Both the position numbers and the translations under genes were made by a program. A model generated the notes under the pieces. That model was not told where the DNA came from, ran no database searches, and worked only from the letters and a program-made list of their open reading frames with translations. A DNA stretch of 64,000 nucleotides from an uncultured candidate division Zixibacteria bacterium. GTDB lineage: Bacteria; Zixibacteria; MSB-5A5; GN15; PGXB01. Positions 26,249 through 36,322 of this stretch are shown in pieces; the first letter of the stretch is position 1, and each line of letters starts with the position of its first letter. The stretch covers positions 1 through 64,000 of the forward strand of contig CALAMC010000048.1 in assembly GCA_937925655.1 (NCBI GenBank), given 5' to 3'.

Positions 26249-27165
26249 AACCATATCGCAGAATCGATAAAAGCGGGGCCATAACATTGTCAATAATGGG
26301 CATAATTGTCCTGTTTGTCATGGCCTATTTTTTGGGACTTACGGAATCGCAATCCGGGACGCTTAAAGGCCTTGAAAGTAATTCGCGGGAATTTGCCTTC
26401 GACCTGCCCGATACCAATATCGGTCGCGACCTTCGTCTGAATCTCAAGGCGGCCATCGCCGTCGATAATAAGAAACATCAGGTTATCTATTCTTATAATG
26501 CCGACCAGATTCGCCCGGTAGCGTCGATATCGAAAATCCTTACGGCCATGATTGTCCTTGATAATTATAATCCCGATACCGTCTTGACCATCACCAAACA
26601 GGACGCTCGAAATTCATCCCGTTCGCTCTTTCAGCCGGGAGATATGGTCAGAGCCAAAGATTTGCTCCATGCCTCAATGCTTCAATCGGATAATCGCGCC
26701 GCCCGCGCCCTGGCCCGCCTTGTGGCGGGCAGCTATGAGGACTTTGCCCGCAACATGAATAATATGGCATTGACCTGCGGCCTGAAAAACACCGTTATGT
26801 ATGAACCGACCGGCCTCAATGAGCACAATTGTTCGACTGCCGCGGATATTGCCCGGCTGATGTTGCTCGCCTATACCCGATATCCCGAATTTGCCCGCAT
26901 AACCAGCCTTAAAGAATATACATTCAGTTTGGTAAATCGAAAAAAGCAGATTCATCTGGTTAATACCAACCGTATGGTTTTTTCAAAATATAAGGTCAAA
27001 GCAGGCAAGACCGGCTATATCATCGAATCAGATTATTGTCTCGCCACGATTCTTGAAGACGCCGAGGGGAATGAGGTGACGGTGGTGGTTCTGGGCGCAC
27101 CGGGTTCAAATACCCGCTTTCGCGAAGCCCGCCGGTTGGCAAGCTATGCCTTCGAGAGAATCTGA
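26233..27165 (+). CDS. D-alanyl-D-alanine carboxypeptidase (PBP5/6 family, S11)
   Basis: A 310-residue penicillin-binding peptidase that trims the terminal D-Ala of peptidoglycan stem peptides. An N-terminal membrane segment (about 15-35) precedes the catalytic domain with SISK (nucleophile Ser, in RPVASISKILTAMIVLD), SDN and KTG (KAGKTGYI). The C-terminal beta domain of PBP5 is absent, so it is a short-form enzyme. The start overlaps the permease gene by 16 bases. Convergent with leuS. Confidence 0.92.
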   Translation: MGKALEPYRRIDKSGAITLSIMGIIVLFVMAYFLGLTESQSGTLKGLESNSREFAFDLPDTNIGRDLRLNLKAAIAVDNKKHQVIYSYNADQIRPVASISKILTAMIVLDNYNPDTVLTITKQDARNSSRSLFQPGDMVRAKDLLHASMLQSDNRAARALARLVAGSYEDFARNMNNMALTCGLKNTVMYEPTGLNEHNCSTAADIARLMLLAYTRYPEFARITSLKEYTFSLVNRKKQIHLVNTNRMVFSKYKVKAGKTGYIIESDYCLATILEDAEGNEVTVVVLGAPGSNTRFREARRLASYAFERI

Positions 27166-27210
27166 CCCATCTCCGAAAATATATAAGTTTTTTAATGTTG
27201 ATCGTTTTGG

Positions 27211-27235
27211 TCATATCACCGGGATTGTGATATGA
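27211..27235. repeat. Perfect 9-bp inverted repeat between convergent genes
   Basis: TCATATCAC (27211-27219) and GTGATATGA (27227-27235) flank CGGGATT. It lies 45 bases past the carboxypeptidase stop in the 234-bp gap before the leuS stop. It lacks a T tract on either strand, so it may be a weak terminator or a protein-binding site. Nothing else is recognised in this gap. Confidence 0.5.
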
Positions 27236-27399
27236 TTTGTCATGGCCGAAAAGGCCGGGCGTCTCAAGGATAGCCTAATAAATCAAAAGATCAAATATAC
27301 TGGGTATTGGACGGGGTTACAAAGAAGGAATGCGTCGCTAAAGATATATTATGTTAACCATTAATTACAATCATGCATCTACGCTTATAAAATTACCTT

Positions 27400-29892
27400 T
27401 TATTTAATTACCAGATTTACTAACCGGCCCGGTATATATATTTTTTTGATTATTTGCCTTCCGTTCACATACTGCAAAATACGATCCGCTTTTATCGCCT
27501 TATCAAAAACCTGGTCCTGTGTCGCGTCTTTTGCAATTTCGATTTCGCCGCGCAGTTTGCCGTTAATCTGGATTGCAATTTTAATTAAGTCAAATTCAAT
27601 CGCAGCCGGATTATAATCGGGCCAGGTCGTCTTGAATACGGAGCCGATTTGACCGCAACGTTGCCACATTTCTTCGGCAATATGCGGCGCCATCGGGGCG
27701 ATCATTATAATCGCTTTGAGAATAACATTATTGTTTAACTGATCCTCGGCAACCCTATCCGGATCAAAATCCCGTACCAGTTCCATTAGCGCCGAAAGAG
27801 CGGTGTTGAACTGCAGCCGGTCATAATCCTCGCCAATCCTTTTAATGGTTTGATTAAGCCGGATATACAACTTTCGGTCATAATCACCGAGATTACCGAT
27901 GTTAAAGTGATACTTTAAGTCGCAGCCGATGCCGGCCCGAAAATGGTTCACCATTGGATAGAATTTATTATATAGGAATTTCTCCGGCCCGATAAGAACC
28001 TCATTGGTCCAAAGGACTTCTTTTTCTGTCGGGGCGGTAAAAAACATGCCCAGCCGTGAGACATCGACGCCTCGCTGTTCCATTAATTCTATCGGGGAAA
28101 CGACATTGCCCTTCGACTTGGACATCACCTCACCTTTGCCATCAAGGACCATGCCGTGATTAAACAGAGATCGGGCAGGCTCAACGTCTTTTACCAGGCC
28201 GATATCTTTAAGGAATTTCTGAAAAAACCGGAAATATATCAAATGACCGGTGGCGTGGGTAATTCCGCCAATATACAAGTCAATAGGCATCCAGGCCGCA
28301 GCCTTGTCTCCATCAAAAATCATGGAATCATTTTTCGCGTCGATATAGCGCAGGTAATACCATGAAGAACAGACAAAAGTATCCATGGTATCCGGGTCGC
28401 GCTGGGCCTCTCCTCCGCATTTGGGGCATTTGGTTTGCATAAATTCAGGCACATCGGCCAAAGGCGAGCGCCCTTTAGGCATAAAATTATTCGTATCGGG
28501 TAAAAGAACCGGCAGGTCGTCATCCGGAACCGCTTGCGGCCCGCATTTTTTGCAATGAATAATGGGAATCGGACAGCCCCAATAACGTTGGCGGGATATT
28601 GACCAATCCCGCAGTTTATAATTTATCTTGCCGCGCCCAAAACCCTTTTTCTCGGCGTATTCGGTCACCTTAAGTATCGCCTCTTTGCCAACCAAGCCAT
28701 TAAATTGTCCCGAATTGACCATGACCCCAAAATCGGTGAAGGCGTCGGTCATGTTGTTGGTATCCAGCTTAGTATCTTTATCCGGATGAATTACCACTTT
28801 AATTGGGATGCCGTATTTTTTGGCGAACAGGAAGTCACGACTGTCATGGGCCGGAACAGCCATGACGGCTCCGGTACCATAACCGGCCAAAACATAATCG
28901 GCCACCCATAACTGAACCTCTTCGCCATTGTAGGGGTTGATAGCGTACTTGCCGGTGAAGACACCGTCTTTTTCCCCCAATGCCGCCCGGTCGATCTCCG
29001 AGCGCATCTGCGCCATGCGCCGGTATTCCTCGATTTTTTTCAAGTATTCGCCTTCAAGATTCAGGCGGTCGACCAAAGGCGACTCCGGAGCAATAGCCAT
29101 AAACGTAACGCCATAAATGGTATCCGGTCGGGTTGTGAAAATCGGGAGCTTCTCCCCCGTTTCTTTAATGATAAAATCGATTTCGGCACCGTGGGAACGG
29201 CCGATCCATTCCCGCTGCATGGTCTTGACATTTTCGGGCCAGTCGGGCAGGTTATCCAGATCATCAATAAGGCGGTCGGCATAATCGGTGATTTTGAAAT
29301 ACCATCCGACCAGTTCTTTTTTCTCGACCGCCGTTCCGCAACGTTCGCATTTACCGTCGACAACCTGCTCATTGGCCAGAACAGTTTTATCTTCGGGACA
29401 CCAGTTTATTAATCCCGATTTCTGATAAGCCAATCCCCTTTTAAACAATTGGATAAAAATCCACTGCGTCCATTTATAGTAGTCAGGATTGCATGAGATC
29501 ACTTCGCGCGACCAGTCAAATGATATCCCGACTTTTTTAAGCGTCCGTCGGGAAACTTCGATATTTTTTTGCGTCCAGTGGGCCGGGTGTAACTGTCTCT
29601 GGATTGCGGCTCTTTCGGCCGGAAGCCCGAAGGCATCCCAGCCAAAGGGATGCAGGACGTCATAGCCCTGAAGCATTTTATAGCGGGCGACGGCGTCACC
29701 CACGATATAATTGCGGAAATGCCCCATGTGAATATCACCCGACGGGTAAGCAAACATGACCAGCATGTAGAATTTTTTGGCGCCGGGTATGTCGGGAGCT
29801 TTATAAAGCTGTTGCTTGTCCCAGGTTTCCTGCCATTTCTGCTCGATTCTTTTGAAATCGTATATTTTCTCTTTGGTGGTATTTTCCGCCAT
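27400..29892 (-). CDS. leuS: Leucyl-tRNA synthetase
   Basis: An 830-residue class I synthetase charging tRNA-Leu. HIGH is HMGH (residues 55-58, after YPSGDI). A CP1 editing domain includes TTRPDTIYG and the zinc-like CPKCGGEA. KMSKS is MSKSKGNVVSP, followed by the anticodon-binding domain and a C-terminal INGKLRGEIEI. The start at MAEN (29892) matches the bacterial N-terminus; upstream in-frame Met codons at 29904 and 29958 would add unconserved residues. It is last in a long minus-strand run and may be transcribed with the polysaccharide deacetylase gene 93 bases upstream. Confidence 0.96.
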   Translation of the reverse strand: MAENTTKEKIYDFKRIEQKWQETWDKQQLYKAPDIPGAKKFYMLVMFAYPSGDIHMGHFRNYIVGDAVARYKMLQGYDVLHPFGWDAFGLPAERAAIQRQLHPAHWTQKNIEVSRRTLKKVGISFDWSREVISCNPDYYKWTQWIFIQLFKRGLAYQKSGLINWCPEDKTVLANEQVVDGKCERCGTAVEKKELVGWYFKITDYADRLIDDLDNLPDWPENVKTMQREWIGRSHGAEIDFIIKETGEKLPIFTTRPDTIYGVTFMAIAPESPLVDRLNLEGEYLKKIEEYRRMAQMRSEIDRAALGEKDGVFTGKYAINPYNGEEVQLWVADYVLAGYGTGAVMAVPAHDSRDFLFAKKYGIPIKVVIHPDKDTKLDTNNMTDAFTDFGVMVNSGQFNGLVGKEAILKVTEYAEKKGFGRGKINYKLRDWSISRQRYWGCPIPIIHCKKCGPQAVPDDDLPVLLPDTNNFMPKGRSPLADVPEFMQTKCPKCGGEAQRDPDTMDTFVCSSWYYLRYIDAKNDSMIFDGDKAAAWMPIDLYIGGITHATGHLIYFRFFQKFLKDIGLVKDVEPARSLFNHGMVLDGKGEVMSKSKGNVVSPIELMEQRGVDVSRLGMFFTAPTEKEVLWTNEVLIGPEKFLYNKFYPMVNHFRAGIGCDLKYHFNIGNLGDYDRKLYIRLNQTIKRIGEDYDRLQFNTALSALMELVRDFDPDRVAEDQLNNNVILKAIIMIAPMAPHIAEEMWQRCGQIGSVFKTTWPDYNPAAIEFDLIKIAIQINGKLRGEIEIAKDATQDQVFDKAIKADRILQYVNGRQIIKKIYIPGRLVNLVIK

Positions 29893-29985
29893 GGCTATTT
29901 CCATCCATTCTACAATTTTAAAAAGACAGAATTTATGAGTATTCAACCCATATATCAAGAGTTTTCGGAAAATCCCGCAGACGGA

Positions 29986-30759
29986 TTAATTCCCGGCCGG
30001 CAGATTTTTCCCACGCAGGCGGTTAAACAGAATCGTCCCGCCCGAATAAAAATTTATGACCCATTCCTTGAACTGCTCCACCGCCCTCAACGCTCCTCCA
30101 CCGGCTTTGATTGACACCGAATAGGGCGTATCCCAGGTGTAAATAGCCGAACGTCGCAAAGTAAAACGACTTTGGCCGTCGGGCATACGGGCCAGTGAAA
30201 AGCCCCGATTATAGCCTGCCTGCATTGCCATCGCCTCGACCCGGATATTAACCCGGCCAAATGGATAACTGATATAATCAACGGATCGTCCGGCGATGTC
30301 TTCCAGAATCTTTTTGGATTTCTCCAGTTCCATGCGGAGGAAGCGATCGGATAATGTCGTCAGAGCAATATGGGAGTGTCCATGCGAGCCAATTTCGACA
30401 CCCAAATCGGCCAGAGAGCGAATGTCACGTTCCGATAAATGCTCCCGGGGGGACAAAAATGAGGAATACTCCCAGTCATTTTTCCGTCCAATCATGCCGG
30501 TGGGAATAAAAACAGAAGCCGGAATCGAAAACTCATTTAAAATGGGAAAAACTGCTTCGATAAACGATTTATAGCCGTCGTCGAAAGTGAAACATAATTT
30601 GCGCGAGACATTATCTGCATTCAAATATTTACCGATAGCACATATATCATAATCCGTTGCCTTAATAAATTCACATAACGTCTTGAAATGTAGTGGCTTA
30701 ATATTATTGATACCGAATGATAAACGATTTTCAATGTTATGAAAGGCAAGGATTGGCAT
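29986..30759 (-). CDS. Polysaccharide deacetylase (NodB domain, CE4)
   Basis: 257 residues. CE4 motifs: catalytic/metal Asp pair in TFDDGYKS, metal-binding His in GSHGHSHIAL, and YPFGRVN. No signal peptide is seen, which suggests a cytoplasmic enzyme or one acting on an intracellular glycan or lipid-linked sugar. Enzymes of this family remove acetyl groups from N-acetylated sugars. It lies 15 bases after the M16 peptidase gene in the same direction. The substrate is unknown. Confidence 0.88.
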   Translation of the reverse strand: MPILAFHNIENRLSFGINNIKPLHFKTLCEFIKATDYDICAIGKYLNADNVSRKLCFTFDDGYKSFIEAVFPILNEFSIPASVFIPTGMIGRKNDWEYSSFLSPREHLSERDIRSLADLGVEIGSHGHSHIALTTLSDRFLRMELEKSKKILEDIAGRSVDYISYPFGRVNIRVEAMAMQAGYNRGFSLARMPDGQSRFTLRRSAIYTWDTPYSVSIKAGGGALRAVEQFKEWVINFYSGGTILFNRLRGKNLPAGN

Positions 30760-30774
30760 TAGCCGCCACCGTGG

Positions 30775-32049
30775 TCAGGCCCATTTTATTCCGGACAGGT
30801 CCGAATTTTTAATTGGCCCCAGAGATGTAATCGTCATTTTATTCGCATCGATGATATTATTGGCCATAGCGATAATATCCGAGGCGCTGGTTTTATCAAT
30901 AGCCCTGATTGTATCTTCCACTGACAAATATTTACCTGTCAAGGATTCGAAGCGGCCAAGCCGGTTCATGCGTCCGGTTGTCGATTCCAGGCCCAGGAGA
31001 AGATTGCCTTTTATCTGGGTTTTGATAGTGTCAAGCTGGGCAGTGGTCAGTTTGCGCCTTTTGACTTTTTTCAACTCATCCACGACTATATCCATCGCTT
31101 GCCGTGCCCGGCTCTTCTCGGTTGCAAGGTAGATGCCGAAGACACCGCTGTCACGATAAAAATCGGCAAAAGAATAGACAGTATAGGCCAAACCTTTATC
31201 TTCGCGGATTTTTTGAAACAGTACCGACGACATCCCGCCCCCCAGATATGTATTAAGGCAGAGCAAGGCGAAACGGTCCACATGTCCGAAATTCAAACCC
31301 GGGAATCCGAGACAGAGGTGTGCCTGATTGGAGCCGTTGCGAAAGCATTTAAGGGCGAAGTCACGGGGAGGGATGCTTCCGTTCGTGGCGACAGGCCGTC
31401 CGCTTTCCAGCCGGAATTTATCTTTAACAATATCCAGCATTTTGCGGTGTGAGACGTTGCCTGCCGCCGATATGACAATATTTTTCCCGGTGTAATGCTC
31501 TTTGAGATAAGCCTTGATAAGCCTGCGGTCGATGGCGGCAAGACTCTTGTACGAACCCAGAATCGGCTGGCCGAGAGCCTGGTTACGCCAGAAAACCTGG
31601 GAAAACAGGTCATGGATATGATCCGACGGGGTTTCTTCTATCTCCGCAATTTCCTCATATACGACCTGCTTTTCCCGCTCGATATTGATTTTCGTAAAGG
31701 TAGAGTTAAGTAAAATATCGGATAATACATCGACGGCCGCGTTGAGGTGTTTTTCGAGGACCAGGACATGAAAACAGGTTTGTTCCCGTGACGTGAAAGC
31801 ATTGATCGACCCGCCCAGCGACTCAATCGACGCGGCAATGGCTTTGGCACTGCGCCGGCGTGTTCCTTTGAACAGCATGTGCTCGATAAAGTGGGTCAAG
31901 CCGCGTTCCCGGTCATTTTCGTCCCGGGAACCGACATTAACCCAGACCCCGACCGCGACCGATTTTACGGCCGGGACCTGTTCAGTGACAAGACGGAGCC
32001 CATTGGGCAAAACCGTCTTGTCATAATTTACCCCCGGCAATGTGGCCAT
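30775..32049 (-). CDS. M16 family zinc peptidase (processing-peptidase-like)
   Basis: A 424-residue single-chain M16B-type protease. The inverted zinc motif HxxEH appears as HFIEHMLFKG (about residues 52-61) and the distal Glu as ErEkqVvyEEI (about 128-140). The C-terminal half carries the substrate-contacting region GGGMSSVLFQKIREDKGLAY. No signal peptide is seen. Homologues (YmxG/MlpA type) commonly sit directly after rpsO-pnp, as here: 15 bases separate it from pnp. The role is poorly defined. Confidence 0.93.
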   Translation of the reverse strand: MATLPGVNYDKTVLPNGLRLVTEQVPAVKSVAVGVWVNVGSRDENDRERGLTHFIEHMLFKGTRRRSAKAIAASIESLGGSINAFTSREQTCFHVLVLEKHLNAAVDVLSDILLNSTFTKINIEREKQVVYEEIAEIEETPSDHIHDLFSQVFWRNQALGQPILGSYKSLAAIDRRLIKAYLKEHYTGKNIVISAAGNVSHRKMLDIVKDKFRLESGRPVATNGSIPPRDFALKCFRNGSNQAHLCLGFPGLNFGHVDRFALLCLNTYLGGGMSSVLFQKIREDKGLAYTVYSFADFYRDSGVFGIYLATEKSRARQAMDIVVDELKKVKRRKLTTAQLDTIKTQIKGNLLLGLESTTGRMNRLGRFESLTGKYLSVEDTIRAIDKTSASDIIAMANNIIDANKMTITSLGPIKNSDLSGIKWA

Positions 32050-32064
32050 AAGAATATAAACTTC

Positions 32065-34161
32065 CTAATGATGCCGATGTTCCGGCCTTGGCAACAGGGC
32101 GCGTCGTGATAATCGGATTTTTCCTTCCGGGTCAATGCTGATTACCTTGACACGAACCTTATCACCGAGATTGAGAAAATCCTCGACCCGGTTAACCCGG
32201 GAGTGGTCGATCTCGGAGATATGTATGAGTCCGTCCACATTGGGCAGAATCTCGACAAAGGCACCGAAATTGGTAATGCGCCGGACGATGCCGTCGTATT
32301 CCTTGTCGATTTCGGCCTCTTCCGTGAGTTTCTCAATCATTTCTTTGGCTTTGGCCCCAGCTTCGCCGTCAACACTGGCGATAAGGACCGTACCGTCATC
32401 GCTGATATCAATTTTAGCGCCGGTAGCCTCGATGATACTGCGAATCATCTTGCCACCGGGTCCGATCACTTCACCGATCTTATCAACCTTGATTTTGATC
32501 GTGATGATCCGAGGAGCATAGGCCGACAGGTCGGCGCGGCTCGTATTGATGGTAGCATTCATTTTGCCGAGAATATATAGGCGGGCCTTACGAGCTTTCT
32601 CCAGCGCCTTGCTCATGATTTCAAGAGTCAGTCCGGGTATTTTGATATCGAGCTGAAAAGCGGTAATACCTTTGGCCGTACCGGCAACTTTAAAATCCAT
32701 ATCTCCCGAATGGTCTTCATCGCCGAGAATATCGGTCAGGATAAAAACTTTGTCTTTTTCCAGAATCAGCCCCATAGCCACCCCGGCCACGGCCTCCTTG
32801 ATCGGCACGCCGCCGTCCATCAGGGCCAGCGAACCACCGCAAACGGAAGCCATAGACGAAGAACCATTCGATTCCAGAATTTCAGAAACCAGCCTGATGG
32901 TATACGGGAAATGGCCTTCAACCGGAATAATCGGCTGCAATGCCCGTTCAGCCAGCGCTCCATGCCCGACTTCACGGCGTCCAACGCCGCGGATGGGACG
33001 GACCTCGCCTACTGAAAACGAAGGGAAATTATAATGGAGCATGTAGCTCTTGGTGGATTCGCCTTCCAGGTCATCAATGCGCTGCTCGTCAATTTTGGTG
33101 CCGAGGGTTAGGGTCACCAGCGCCTGCGTCTGTCCCCGGGTAAACAGAGCCGAGCCGTGGGTGCGGGGCAGGACACCGACCTCGCAGGTAATATCGCGGA
33201 TGTCATCGAGTCCGCGGCCGTCGATGCGTTTCTGTTCTTCAATAATCATACGCCGCATGGTGGCAGCATCGACGTCGTGCATAATGCTGCCAATCTGCCT
33301 GTCCATTTCAGGAAAATCATCGGCCAGAGCCGTCTGAACCTCTTCTTCGAGCTGACGCTTTTTCGACCGGCGTTCATCCTTGTCGCCAATACGATTATAT
33401 TCGGCGAAACGGGCTTCCGACATCTCGGTTACTCTGGCCTTAAGAGCGGCATCGATTTCATATGGCACGAAAGTCGCTTTGGGCTTGCCGCATAGGCCGC
33501 GCAGTTCGTCAATCTTTTCACAGATTAGTTTGATATGCTCGTGCCCAAAAGCCAGTGCTTCCACCATATCTGCTTCGGATACTTCCCGGCCGCCACCCTC
33601 AACCATGGTAATCGAATCCATGCCTCCGGCTACAATGATATTTATATCCGAGTTCTCCAGATCCTGAAACGACGGAAAAACTATCAGCTGGCCATCCACC
33701 CGGCCAACGCGTACCCCGGCCACCGTTTTAGTGAAAGGGATGTCGGACAACACCAGCGAGGCCGATGTCCCGATCAGGCCGAGAATATCGGCATCGTTGA
33801 CCAGATCGGCCGACAGGACGATATTGTGGCATTGGACTTCGTTAAGATATCCTTCAGGGAAAAGTGGACGTATCGGCCGGTCGATGATGCGGCAGGACAG
33901 AATTTCTTTTTCGGAAGGTCGGCCTTCGCGCTTGAAAAACCCGCCGGGGATTTTGCCCGCGGCGTAGGTTTTTTCGCGATAATCGACTGTCAATGGAAAA
34001 AAGTCCTGACCCTCGACCGGTTTTTCCGTGGCGACCACGGCCGAAAGAATGACCGTATCGCCCAATCTGACCGTCACCGAACCGTTGGCCTGTTTGGCTA
34101 CCTTTCCGGTTTCGATCGTGAGCAGTTTACCACCAATTTCCAGTTCTACACTATTTATCAT
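32065..34161 (-). CDS. pnp: Polyribonucleotide nucleotidyltransferase (PNPase)
   Basis: A 698-residue 3'-5' phosphorolytic exoribonuclease. It has two RNase PH cores (N-terminal with DFFPLTVDYREKTYAAGKIPGG and FKREGRPSE; C-terminal with LTDILGDEDHSGDMDFKVAG), a KH domain (VIGPGGKMIRSI, about 560) and an S1 domain (FGAFVEILPNVDGLIHISEI, about 630-690). It follows rpsO by 12 bases, the standard bacterial order. Confidence 0.97.
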   Translation of the reverse strand: MINSVELEIGGKLLTIETGKVAKQANGSVTVRLGDTVILSAVVATEKPVEGQDFFPLTVDYREKTYAAGKIPGGFFKREGRPSEKEILSCRIIDRPIRPLFPEGYLNEVQCHNIVLSADLVNDADILGLIGTSASLVLSDIPFTKTVAGVRVGRVDGQLIVFPSFQDLENSDINIIVAGGMDSITMVEGGGREVSEADMVEALAFGHEHIKLICEKIDELRGLCGKPKATFVPYEIDAALKARVTEMSEARFAEYNRIGDKDERRSKKRQLEEEVQTALADDFPEMDRQIGSIMHDVDAATMRRMIIEEQKRIDGRGLDDIRDITCEVGVLPRTHGSALFTRGQTQALVTLTLGTKIDEQRIDDLEGESTKSYMLHYNFPSFSVGEVRPIRGVGRREVGHGALAERALQPIIPVEGHFPYTIRLVSEILESNGSSSMASVCGGSLALMDGGVPIKEAVAGVAMGLILEKDKVFILTDILGDEDHSGDMDFKVAGTAKGITAFQLDIKIPGLTLEIMSKALEKARKARLYILGKMNATINTSRADLSAYAPRIITIKIKVDKIGEVIGPGGKMIRSIIEATGAKIDISDDGTVLIASVDGEAGAKAKEMIEKLTEEAEIDKEYDGIVRRITNFGAFVEILPNVDGLIHISEIDHSRVNRVEDFLNLGDKVRVKVISIDPEGKIRLSRRALLPRPEHRHH

Positions 34162-34173
34162 TTTTCCCCCGCC

Positions 34174-34443
34174 CTATCGTCTGATATCAAGCTTGGCTAT
34201 CAACTGACGATAGCTTTCAATGTCGCGATCCATCAAATAATTAAGCAGGCGACGACGTTTGCCAACTTTTTTCAACAGACCGCGACGGCTGTGAAAATCC
34301 TTGGAATGCTCTTTAAGGTGCTGTGTGAGGGCATTGATATCCTCCGTCAGAATCGCGATCTGAACTTCGGGTGAACCCGTGTCGGTTGCGTGCAGACGAT
34401 TTTCGGAAATAATGTCTGCTTTGCGTTCATTGCTAATAGCCAT
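34174..34443 (-). CDS. rpsO: Ribosomal protein S15
   Basis: 89 residues, full length. Conserved signature GSPEVQIAILTEDINALTQH, HSRRGLLKKVGKRRRLLNYL and a C-terminal YRQLIAKLDIRR. Binds 16S rRNA in the platform of the small subunit. It abuts ribF (shared base 34443) and precedes pnp. Confidence 0.98.
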   Translation of the reverse strand: MAISNERKADIISENRLHATDTGSPEVQIAILTEDINALTQHLKEHSKDFHSRRGLLKKVGKRRRLLNYLMDRDIESYRQLIAKLDIRR

Positions 34444-35387
34444 TAGCGGTGATCTCCTTTATTAATTAATTTCAAAATATTTTCTTTGTCTTTGGCGATT
34501 TGCCTGACCAGTTCTTCGCGGTCAACGAATTTGATATTTTCCCGAACGAAAATCCTGGGGTAGCATATAATTTCGTGGCCATATATATCGCGGTTAAAAT
34601 CAAAAATGTTGACTTCCACCGACCGCTTGTTCTCGGGATTGAAATAGTTGGTGCCGATAAACATCATTCCGTTGTACATTTGCCCCTTGTACTCCACGCG
34701 GCAGGAATAAACCCCGTCAACCGGAAGGAGTTTGCGTTCGTCGTAACGGACGTTGGCAGTCGGATACCCCAGTTCCTTTCCCAGAGCAATACCTTTTTCC
34801 ACGACGCCATAAATGGGATAGGGGTGCCCCAGCATATCGAGAGCCTGGGAAAATTTGCGTTCCGTAATAAGATGCCTGATGCGAGTCGAAGAAACCGGTC
34901 GTCCCTCGATTATGACGGGATTGACAACTTCCAGCTCGAACGCATATTTTCGGCTTAATTCCATCAGGTCGTTGATGGTCCCGGAACGATTCTTGCCGAA
35001 GGCGTGGTCATATCCGACGATCAGTTTTTTCAGATGTAATTTTTTCACGAGGATTTCACGGGCAAACTGCTCGGCCGACTGGCTCATCAATTCCTTATTG
35101 AACTTCAAGACCAGCAGACGGCCGTTCATATAATCCGCGAACAACCGCGCCTTTTCTTCCCAAACCGTCAAAAGGGGCGGCGGGTTATCCGGCGTCACCA
35201 GGACTCTCGGATGCGGTTCAAATGTGACGGCCACCGGGTTCAAGCCGGCTTTCTCGGCGCTAATCATGAGACTTTTCAAAATCGCCTGATGACCGACATG
35301 AAGGCCGTCGAACGTTCCCAGTGATACGACCAGGTTTTCGGAAATAGTGTCAAACTTTTCCAGTCCGTATATTATTTCCAGACTCAA
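34443..35387 (-). CDS. ribF: Bifunctional riboflavin kinase / FAD synthetase
   Basis: A 314-residue cytoplasmic enzyme making FMN and FAD. The N-terminal FMN adenylyltransferase domain has GTFDGLHVGHQAIL and SSTRIRHLI. The C-terminal kinase domain has LGYPTANV (GxPTAN motif) and EVNIFDFNRDIYG. Its start overlaps the truB stop by 4 bases. Position between truB and rpsO is the usual one. Confidence 0.96.
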   Translation of the reverse strand: MSLEIIYGLEKFDTISENLVVSLGTFDGLHVGHQAILKSLMISAEKAGLNPVAVTFEPHPRVLVTPDNPPPLLTVWEEKARLFADYMNGRLLVLKFNKELMSQSAEQFAREILVKKLHLKKLIVGYDHAFGKNRSGTINDLMELSRKYAFELEVVNPVIIEGRPVSSTRIRHLITERKFSQALDMLGHPYPIYGVVEKGIALGKELGYPTANVRYDERKLLPVDGVYSCRVEYKGQMYNGMMFIGTNYFNPENKRSVEVNIFDFNRDIYGHEIICYPRIFVRENIKFVDREELVRQIAKDKENILKLINKGDHR

Positions 35388-36322
35388 TTCAAAACCCTTA
35401 CATATTTAAAAAATTGATCGCCCTGAAAACTATCATTCAGTTCTATCGAAGCGGCCATGGCCCGTCCAACCGCCATAATTCGTCCCGCCGGATCAAGTAG
35501 TGCTATCATATCTTCGCGGTCGAAAACACCTATTACTTCACGTATATCGTGCAATCTCGGCGAACGTCCCGAAATTACCGACGGCGCAAATTTCTCATCG
35601 ACTTTAATGCCCGGGACACCCAGGGCCTTTTCGATCGGGACGATGTACCGTTTGAGTGTCCCCGCCGCACGAAGCAATTCAATCTGCTTGAGTGTCAGGG
35701 CGTCATCAAGACTGAAGCGACCCGATTTCAGGCGGCAGAGATTGGACAGGTATGCCCCGCAGCCGATCTTTTCACCGATATCATTGGCCAAGGACCTGAT
35801 ATAGGTTCCCCGGGAACAGGTAACCTCGATCGTCAGGACTGGAAGCGTCACTTCCAACAATTTAATGTCCGTTATTTCCACCTGCTTTTCCGGTGTATCG
35901 AATATTTCATTTTTGCGGGCCATTTTGTACAATCGGCGCCCACCGACTTTGACGGCCGAATAAGCCGGCACTTTCTGCCGAATGATACCTTTAAAACCGA
36001 CCAGAATTTGCAGAATCTGCCGATCGGACAAGTCCGGAACCGGTTGCGGCGCCATTAAGTCATCGATGCCCTCGGCGTCCATCGTCCGGGAAGACCGCCC
36101 CAGTGTAATCTCGGCTCGATATACTTTGGTATGGTCATCCATGAACTGCGCGATTTTGGTGGCACGGCCAAGGCAAATTAACAGCAGGCCGGTCGCCCTG
36201 GGGTCGAGCGTTCCGGTATGACCGATTCTTTTTTGCCCGATGGACCGGCGCAGCTGGCCGATGACGTCGTGGCTGCTCACACCGTAAGGCTTATCGCACA
36301 AAAGGATTCCGTCGTAACTCAT
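35384..36322 (-). CDS. truB: tRNA pseudouridine-55 synthase
   Basis: 312 residues; modifies U55 in the T loop of tRNAs. Catalytic Asp in GHTGTLDPRATGLL (about 44). KVPAYSAVKVGGRRLYKMAR and VTCSRGTYIRSLA are family motifs. A C-terminal PUA-like region is present (about 245-300). The start overlaps the DHH phosphoesterase stop by 4 bases. Confidence 0.96.
   Translation of the reverse strand: MSYDGILLCDKPYGVSSHDVIGQLRRSIGQKRIGHTGTLDPRATGLLLICLGRATKIAQFMDDHTKVYRAEITLGRSSRTMDAEGIDDLMAPQPVPDLSDRQILQILVGFKGIIRQKVPAYSAVKVGGRRLYKMARKNEIFDTPEKQVEITDIKLLEVTLPVLTIEVTCSRGTYIRSLANDIGEKIGCGAYLSNLCRLKSGRFSLDDALTLKQIELLRAAGTLKRYIVPIEKALGVPGIKVDEKFAPSVISGRSPRLHDIREVIGVFDREDMIALLDPAGRIMAVGRAMAASIELNDSFQGDQFFKYVRVLN

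Noticed and set aside
24500..27165. ABC exporter plus D,D-carboxypeptidase as an antibiotic-resistance cassette
   Set aside because: NatA/NatB-type exporters and S11 carboxypeptidases are common housekeeping genes; no resistance-specific motif or mobile context.
27166..27399. Possible small RNA or tRNA in the gap before leuS
   Set aside because: No cloverleaf or promoter-terminator pair found; only an inverted repeat without a T tract.
33535..34374. 279-codon plus-strand frame opposite pnp and rpsO
   Set aside because: Fully antisense to two highly conserved genes with clear motifs; a shadow frame.
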